Shown here: in pieces, positions 58,047-64,000 of the stretch
How the letters are laid out: each line of letters opens with the position of its first letter
How positions within the stretch are numbered: the stretch's first letter is position 1
Assembly: GCF_009870125.1 (NCBI RefSeq)
Contig: NC_046679.1
Span: forward strand, 1-64,000
Source: Drosophila pseudoobscura
Taxonomy: Eukaryota; Arthropoda; Insecta; Diptera; Drosophilidae
Direction: 5' to 3'
DNA: 64,000 nucleotides
Program-made: the position numbers and the translations under genes
Notes under the pieces: generated by a model
What the model was told of the DNA's origin: nothing
Database searches by the model: none
Seen by the model: the letters and a program-made list of their open reading frames with translations, nothing else

Positions 58047-60368
58047 ATGACGAAAGGAATGGCCAGACGAGGGTCGAACAGACGCCACAGCGACGGCGGC
58101 AGAGCGGCCCGCAGAGGCGCCCTAGCAGCAGCAGCAGCAGCCAACAACATCAACACAAACACCGCCAATAGCAGCAGCAGCAGCAGAGCCCTCGGCGCAG
58201 GCGCCAATACCAACACCAACGCCCCAGCCAATACAGAGCGACGTCGGCACAGTCACCCATCGTGTGAGTACCCAGCCACTGCCATGGCCGACATATCCAC
58301 GGCCACAGCCACTCCCCCCTCGAGCCCCATAAAAACACCAGCGCCAATACCAACAAAAATACCCACCGCAAATCCCGCAACCCCGCCAAATCCAAAAAAC
58401 CCGCCAAATCAAAAGGGAAAGGCCGATAGGACGCCGCTCTCGCTGCCGCTTTTCCCGCCTCTCACGCTCTCGAACATCCAAAACCGTTCGGGAGTAACGG
58501 GAGAGGGAGAAGACGGAGGAGAGCCGGCAAACCGACGCGCAGGAGCAGAGCGCCAAATCGGCCAACGGGCAGCTACACATACACACACGAACGGATCGAA
58601 CCTGTTGCGAGTCGAACTTGGTTCGAGCTCGAGCAGCGGGTCGATCCGAGCCATAGCCCAGCCAGCACATATACAACGACAAACAGCAACAAATACACAA
58701 CCACAAACAGAGCCACAATCACAGCCAATCCCAGCAACACCAAAACGACGCCGCGCCCTCATCGATAGTGGGAGTGACGATGAGGATGTGGCTGAGACGA
58801 AGCAGGCCAGACGACGGGGCCGCCATCACCACCATCACCAGCAGTGGCTGCCAATCAAAAGGCCTATTAAGAAGAGGCAAACGATGGAGGAGCTGGAGGC
58901 CATTGTCCAGGAGCAGCTGAGGCAGCACGAGCTGCGGCAGCAACAACAGAGGCAGCACAAACAGAAAACGAATACAGCCAACACCAACACAGTTGCCGCT
59001 CCTGCCTCTCTGCCGCAATCTGCACAGCCAGCACATGCCCCTGCCCCTGCCTCTGCCTCTGCCACTACTAATACTAATAATGACAATATCAATACAAATA
59101 ATGACGCCAACGCAATTACAAATACAAACACCAACACCGTCACCGCCACTAACACCAGCACCATCGCCACAACCAACACCAACACAACTACTGCCACTCC
59201 CAATACACACACCCTTGCCATTGCCAATGACATCCGGCACGGCGAGTTCGGGCATCAGCCTGTGGAAGACAGAGGGCTGAGGATCCTCATCCGAGGTCTT
59301 CCTCATTCCACGCCCTCTGTCTGGTTCCGGGACTGCATGCAGGCCGAGGGGTACACGGTCCGGTATAGTCGGGCGATCACCGATCGATTTGATCGCAGCC
59401 GCCAATTCAACCTCTTTGAGGCTGAGATTGCCCCCAAACCGGACCGTGGCCAATTCGATGTGTTGAAGCTGCGACGCCTGGGTGGGAGGCCCGTCACGGT
59501 TGAGAGACTTGGAGTCTCCCGTGACCCTGCCCAGTGCCATCGATGTCAGGTGTTTGGCCACACCCGCGCATATTGTAGACGAGCTGCTGTCTGCATGAAA
59601 TGCGCGGGTGGGCACCTGACGGCGGAGTGCAGCAAGCCAAGGGCTGCAAATCCCAAATGCGCCAACTGCCAGGGCGCTCACATCAGCTCATACAAGGGAT
59701 GCCCATCCTTTAAGGCAGCCAGGCAGCGGCTCCTGGCCCACAGGGTCGCCAGGGAGGAGGAGCGTCGCAGACAGCAGCCACAGCCAAGCCAACAGCAACA
59801 CCAGCCAATACAACGTCGCCAGCAGCAGCCACATCTACAGCCATTCCCAAATCGGCAGCAGCAACGCCAACACCAACCGGATCGGCAGCATCGGCAGCAG
59901 CATCGGTATGGCGACCAACATCCCCAGCCATCGACCAGGGGGCGCCAATACCAAAGGGTCCAGCCGATGCAGCCGATCCCAGATCGTGCTCCGACGCCAC
60001 GCCAACACCAGCAACAGCAGCGGCCAGCAGCTCAGTGCGATGGGAGCTGTGCCCATAATCTGAAAAGATATGCGGGAAAAATTAGAGAGCTGGAGGAAAA
60101 GCTGGCAGCAATTACAACACAATTGACAAACCTGCTGCAGGCAAGGGACGAGAGCACGGGAGGAGTGCCGCTACTTCGGACAACAGCAGCAGCAGCAGCA
60201 TCCACACAGCCATCACCAAGACCAGCACCAAATACGCATCATGACGCCGCAGCCATATCGGACTCTGAATCCGATATGGACTGCGCAGCAATTGATGACG
60301 AGGATGACGACGAATGGACCGACCACGATCCATTCGACGAGGTGGATGGCCTGGGCGGTGCCTACTGA
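58047..60368 (+). CDS. gag: Gag-like protein, 773 aa (E12)
   Basis: Same protein as E11, including the E2-like front, E1-like back and HHHHHQQWLP change. The shared crossover point shows that the mosaic formed before these two copies separated. All nine Cys and three His of the knuckles are intact. Confidence 0.9.
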   Translation: MTKGMARRGSNRRHSDGGRAARRGALAAAAAANNINTNTANSSSSSRALGAGANTNTNAPANTERRRHSHPSCEYPATAMADISTATATPPSSPIKTPAPIPTKIPTANPATPPNPKNPPNQKGKADRTPLSLPLFPPLTLSNIQNRSGVTGEGEDGGEPANRRAGAERQIGQRAATHTHTNGSNLLRVELGSSSSSGSIRAIAQPAHIQRQTATNTQPQTEPQSQPIPATPKRRRALIDSGSDDEDVAETKQARRRGRHHHHHQQWLPIKRPIKKRQTMEELEAIVQEQLRQHELRQQQQRQHKQKTNTANTNTVAAPASLPQSAQPAHAPAPASASATTNTNNDNINTNNDANAITNTNTNTVTATNTSTIATTNTNTTTATPNTHTLAIANDIRHGEFGHQPVEDRGLRILIRGLPHSTPSVWFRDCMQAEGYTVRYSRAITDRFDRSRQFNLFEAEIAPKPDRGQFDVLKLRRLGGRPVTVERLGVSRDPAQCHRCQVFGHTRAYCRRAAVCMKCAGGHLTAECSKPRAANPKCANCQGAHISSYKGCPSFKAARQRLLAHRVAREEERRRQQPQPSQQQHQPIQRRQQQPHLQPFPNRQQQRQHQPDRQHRQQHRYGDQHPQPSTRGRQYQRVQPMQPIPDRAPTPRQHQQQQRPAAQCDGSCAHNLKRYAGKIRELEEKLAAITTQLTNLLQARDESTGGVPLLRTTAAAAASTQPSPRPAPNTHHDAAAISDSESDMDCAAIDDEDDDEWTDHDPFDEVDGLGGAY

Positions 60369-60398
60369 CGTGCCCAATCGTCGTTCCCGAGACAGCCA

Positions 60399-61479
60399 CT
60401 GCAATGAGGAGAAAGACGTCAATACAGACAACAACGAAAAACGGCCAAAACAGACGAAATCCACACGTACCTGCCAATCAACAGACAGAGCTGACCATCA
60501 AGAAGCTGCCTCGCCACCAATACTGACAATTCCTGCCAAATGGGCGGAAAAGGAGGCCCCTTTTTGATGGCGCTGCCACCACACCATGGCCGCGACGTCA
60601 GCAGCCATTCCAACGACGATGCAGATGCTGACGCCTGTTGCCGCTCCATTGGGTCACACCCGTCTCTCACGCCAATTATGTGAGGGCGGGATGGCCTGGT
60701 GTGGGGCCGCCGGACGCCAGCAAATCCTGCAAAAGAAGGATGACCATGAAGGAGGCTGCCAATAAAAGCACAAATACTCACCTGCAAACGTCTTCACGCC
60801 AACACCAACCAGACAAGGGTCGCCAGCAACAACATCCAAATGACAACAAGTACCTGCAAATAAACTCATATTAAAAACCAAAGCCAAAGCAAACACCTCA
60901 TCTGGATGGCCGGACCAGCAGCCATTCAAAACGCAAATACAAACTAATGACTAACGTGGCTGAGGAGGCCAGGCCAATCCACCTGACAGCGCATCCTGGT
61001 GGCCGGACCAGCAGCCACTCGGATGCGGCCAACAACTGGAATCGACAACGCATCCTGGTGGTCGGACCAGCAGCCACTTGGATGCGGCCAATAACACGAC
61101 TTGTTGGCATCACACTTCGATGCCAATGCCAACGACAATGCAGTTGGGTGGCCGGACCAGTGCCACTCGATTGCAGCAGCCAACACCTACCAGCGACAGA
61201 TGCAACGTGGGCGGCCGGAACAGAGCCGCTCGCCAACAACACCATCAGAGCCCACGATGCACGCCATTCCCAAGTCCAGCCATCGCCACTACAGATCCAG
61301 ATGGTGCCACTAATCCTGCACAGGGGGACAACGGAGCCGGCCGGTATGCGGCGCAATGTTCTGCATTGCGTTTGCCATGCTGGCCGGTGCTTTGTTGTAG
61401 TTGTCCTCCTGCTAAAAATAAATGATATTTAAGTATGTTTATTGTTGTGTAAATGTATTGTAATTATTGTTTGTTTTAC
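60399..61479 (-). other. E12: candidate antisense introns (three)
   Basis: Minus strand: 60399-60470, 60727-60781, 61409-61479. Confidence 0.6.
60902..61398 (+). repeat. E12 3' UTR: GGCCGGACCAG repeats plus hairpin
   Basis: Repeats 60902-61234; class II hairpin 61328-61398. Confidence 0.65.
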
Positions 61480-61702
61480 CTTGTATATATCTCTGTAGTT
61501 TTGTAGTCCTTATTTGTAGTAACTGTAGATAGATTGTCCTTAGCTGTAATGTAATTTAATTAATTTTAGTTATTTATTTTAGCATATTTACCTTTCTTCT
61601 TCTTCTCCTTCTTTCCCAACTATCACCCATTCCCCAATATTTGACAAGTGGCAACGCCATTAATGACCCAAAAAATACCACGCCAATTATCAAAATACTG
61701 CG

Positions 61703-62337
61703 CCGATAACACACACAAAAGCTATTTCAAATTCAAATGCATTTATCAATGCCAAGTGTGTTATCGGCCGCCAACTTCGGCAATTTACGCCCAGCCAATT
61801 CCACACCCACCACCCATACCCACTTCAAATGCCACTTAAAAACCAAATGAGGCTGAGCAGGACCAAAATTCACACTGCCAGCCATCGCCACTCTGCCACA
61901 CGCCCCAACAAAGCCACTTCAACCCCCACAAGATGCTATGCGGTCGTCTCTTCGGAGCTACACGCGCCCGGATCTTACGATCCGGAAGTATAAAGTATCC
62001 GGGCGGTTATACGGGAGCAGGCATTTTCCCCTTCCCATCCCATCCCCTTACAACAGAGCAGCCAATACAAAAAGCACAGAGAAACATTAGACACGGGCCA
62101 TTGCAAAACAACAACACACACAGCCACTAAACCAAACAGCCATTACAAATTCCATTGCCTACTTGTCGGTGCTGCTGCCCTCGGACCATTTTCATCTCAC
62201 TCAATATTGGGGTGTGTGAAAGTGGAACCGGGGGTGAGAGCACCGGTAAATGACGATCGGCGATCGGGTCTCTCGAGTGTGGAGAGCATGGGAGTTGGCG
62301 GACCCATGAGAGTTCCACCATGAACCTCGTCCAGGCC
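61703..62337 (+). promoter_or_regulatory. E12 3'-terminal regulatory region (drives E13)
   Basis: Inverted repeat 61703-61767, hairpin 61966-62004 (TATAAAG), G4 motif 62028-62047. Confidence 0.55.
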
Positions 62338-62552
62338 ACTCTCATCTCATCCGCCCGCTCGAGAGGTCGCGATCGTCGGACGTAAATAAATTGAATTAAT
62401 CGCCGTCGCCAATAAAATTGAGACTCTCATCTCATCCGCCCGCTCGAGAGGTCGCGATCGTCGGACGCAAAGTAATTGAATTAATCGCCGCTGCCAATAA
62501 AATTGAGACTCTCATCTCATCCGCCCGCTCGAGAGGTTGTGATCGTCGGACG
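62338..62552 (+). promoter_or_regulatory. E12/E13 junction: tag block, three modules
   Basis: Modules at 62338, 62423 and 62508; spacer B, then an A-type spacer with GCTGCC (62468-62507), the same change found in the E6/E7 spacer. Confidence 0.7.
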
Positions 62553-62777
62553 TGCCATCACCGTTTTTTCGTGTCGTCTTTGCCGTGTCGCCATTTGCGT
62601 TGTGTTTTTCTGTGTTGCGCCCTGTTTTCTTTTTTGTGCTGTCTGTCGTGTGCCGTGCCGTGCTGTGCCGTGCCCCCCCCCGCTGACATGACAAAAAGTC
62701 CCCTCCCCCCCACCACCACCGCTACTACTACTACCGACAAGCTTTCTGCTCCCCAATAAAAATTAACAATAATTTAG

Positions 62778-62958
62778 ATACACAAACTAAATAGAAATAT
62801 AAGAGTTACACAAACTAAATAGAGTTACACAAACCAAATAGAAATACACAAACTAAATAGAGATACACAAACTAAATAGAAATATACACAAACTAAATAG
62901 AGTTACACAAACTAAATAGAGTTACACAAACCAAATAGAAATACACAAACTAAATAGA
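62778..62958 (+). repeat. E13 5' UTR minisatellite, 9 units
   Basis: Related to the long array of E7, with a small rearrangement near the second unit (ATATAAGAGTT). Confidence 0.75.
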
Positions 62959-63076
62959 GACAAACTGTGTAAAGAGAAGAAAGTGCCAATAAATAAATTA
63001 AATACAAACACAAAGAACCAATTAAGTGCAACTAATTTAACAAACGGTAAAGGGACCAACACCAGCAACAACAACA

Positions 63077-64000
63077 ATGACGAAAGGAATGGCCAGACGA
63101 GGGTCGAACAGACGCCACAGCGACGGCGGCAGAGCGGCCCGCAGAGGCGCCCTAGCAGCAGCAGCAGCAGCCAACAACATCAACACAAACACCGCCAATA
63201 GCAGCAGCAGCAGCAGAGCCCTCGGCGCAGGCGCCAATACCAACACCAACGCCCCAGCCAATACAGAGCGACGTCGGCACAGTCACCCATCGTGTGAGTA
63301 CCCAGCCACTGCCATGGCCGACATATCCACGGCCACAGCCACTCCCCCCTCGAGCCCCATAAAAACACCAGCGCCAATACCAACAAAAATACCCACCGCA
63401 AATCCCGCAACCCCGCCAAATCCAAAAAACCCGCCAAATCAAAAGGGAAAGGCCGATAGGACGCCGCTCTCGCTGCCGCTTTTCCCGCCTCTCACGCTCT
63501 CGAACATCCAAAACCGTTCGGGAGTAACGGGAGAGGGAGAAGACGGAGGAGAGCCGGCAAACCGACGCGCAGGAGCAGAGCGCCAAATCGGCCAACGGGC
63601 AGCTACACATACACACACGAACGGATCGAACCTGTTGCGAGTCGAACTTGGTTCGAGCTCGAGCAGCGGGTCGATCCGAGCCATAGCCCAGCCAGCACAA
63701 ATACAACGACAAACAGCAACAAATACACAACCACAAACACAACCACAATCACAGCCAATCCCACCAACACCAAAACGACGCCGCGCCCTCATCGATAGTG
63801 GGAGTGACGATGAGGATGTGGCTGAGACAAAGCAGGCCAGACGACGGGGCCGCCATCACCACCATCACCAGCAGCGGCTGCCAATCAAAAGGCCTATTAA
63901 GAAGAGGCAAACGATGGAGGAGCTGGAGGCCATTGTCCAGGAGCAGCTGAGGCAGCACGAGCTGCGGCAGCAACAACAGAGGCAGCAGAAACGGAAAACG
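63077..64000 (+). CDS. gag: Gag-like protein, N-terminal 308 codons (E13, 3' end outside window)
   Basis: Insertion-free N-terminus of the E2 type (SSPIKTPAPIPTKIP, THTHTNGSNLLRVELG, TQPQSQPIPPTPKRRR), then the Q-rich helix MEELEAIVQEQLRQHELRQQ. The last codons (QQQQRQQKRKT) match the E1/E7 form rather than the HKQKT of E2, so it too looks mosaic. The reading frame is open to the window edge. Confidence 0.85.
   Translation, partial: MTKGMARRGSNRRHSDGGRAARRGALAAAAAANNINTNTANSSSSSRALGAGANTNTNAPANTERRRHSHPSCEYPATAMADISTATATPPSSPIKTPAPIPTKIPTANPATPPNPKNPPNQKGKADRTPLSLPLFPPLTLSNIQNRSGVTGEGEDGGEPANRRAGAERQIGQRAATHTHTNGSNLLRVELGSSSSSGSIRAIAQPAQIQRQTATNTQPQTQPQSQPIPPTPKRRRALIDSGSDDEDVAETKQARRRGRHHHHHQQRLPIKRPIKKRQTMEELEAIVQEQLRQHELRQQQQRQQKRKT

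Larger units (their letters stand above)
57386..62337 (+). mobile_element. E12: complete gag-only element, near twin of E11
   Basis: 4952 bp. Differs from E11 mainly at the 5' end (one extra tag, different start of the 5' UTR). Confidence 0.85.
62338..64000 (+). mobile_element. E13: gag-only type element, cut by window end
   Basis: Tag block, 5' UTR and the first 924 bases of gag. Whether it carries pol cannot be seen. Confidence 0.8.

Noticed and set aside
1..64000. Bacterial or viral origin, tRNA, rRNA or simple telomeric repeats
   Set aside because: No tRNA/rRNA-like sequence, no TTAGG-type arrays, no bacterial gene organisation. Everything fits a single retrotransposon array.

Overview
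The window is a head-to-tail array of non-LTR retrotransposons, all on the + strand. It matches the architecture of a Drosophila telomere (HeT-A/TAHRE family, Jockey clade). Evidence seen directly: thirteen gag genes at a spacing of about 4.8-5.2 kb; a three-knuckle Jockey-type Gag; no reverse transcriptase in the repeated unit; long A/C-rich 3' UTRs; and short tag repeats at every element junction, as known for HeT-A. CAG/CAA-rich (opa) coding sequence also fits Drosophila. The species cannot be named from the sequence. By the known orientation of Drosophila telomere arrays (3' ends toward the centromere), the left edge of the window would be distal and the right edge proximal.

Layout (E = element, bounded by the first base of each tag block): E0 1-2740 is the 3' part of a pol-bearing element; E1 2741-7699; E2 7700-12845; E3 12846-17991; E4 17992-22864; E5 22865-27915; E6 27916-32879; E7 32880-37760; E8 37761-42814; E9 42815-47743; E10 47744-52518; E11 52519-57385; E12 57386-62337; E13 62338-64000 (cut by the window). 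Each complete unit reads: tag block with core promoter, 5' UTR with a 17-21 bp minisatellite, one gag ORF of 763-831 codons, then a long 3' UTR. The 3' UTR holds GGCCGGACCAG-type repeats, a conserved hairpin, a 12-bp inverted repeat, a TATA-containing hairpin, a G-quadruplex motif on the minus strand, and the promoter for the next element.

How the parts may work together: E1-E13 encode only Gag, so RT must come in trans. E0 ends in a Jockey-type RT C-terminus but shares the last ~1.4 kb of its 3' UTR with the gag-only elements. This is the relation TAHRE has to HeT-A in D. melanogaster, and it makes E0 the candidate RT donor. Each element appears to be transcribed from the 3' end of its upstream neighbour, which would create the tags.

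The most interesting signals beyond the family description are: (1) a set of small antisense introns (54-88 nt) with strong donor and acceptor signals, retained in all complete elements and partly in E0; (2) a 3' UTR hairpin whose differences between two UTR classes keep pairing, including G-U pairs that only work in the sense RNA; (3) an Inr/DPE-like promoter whose +1 coincides with the tag breakpoint; (4) extensive mosaicism and near-perfect multi-kilobase tandem copies, showing recombination as well as transposition.
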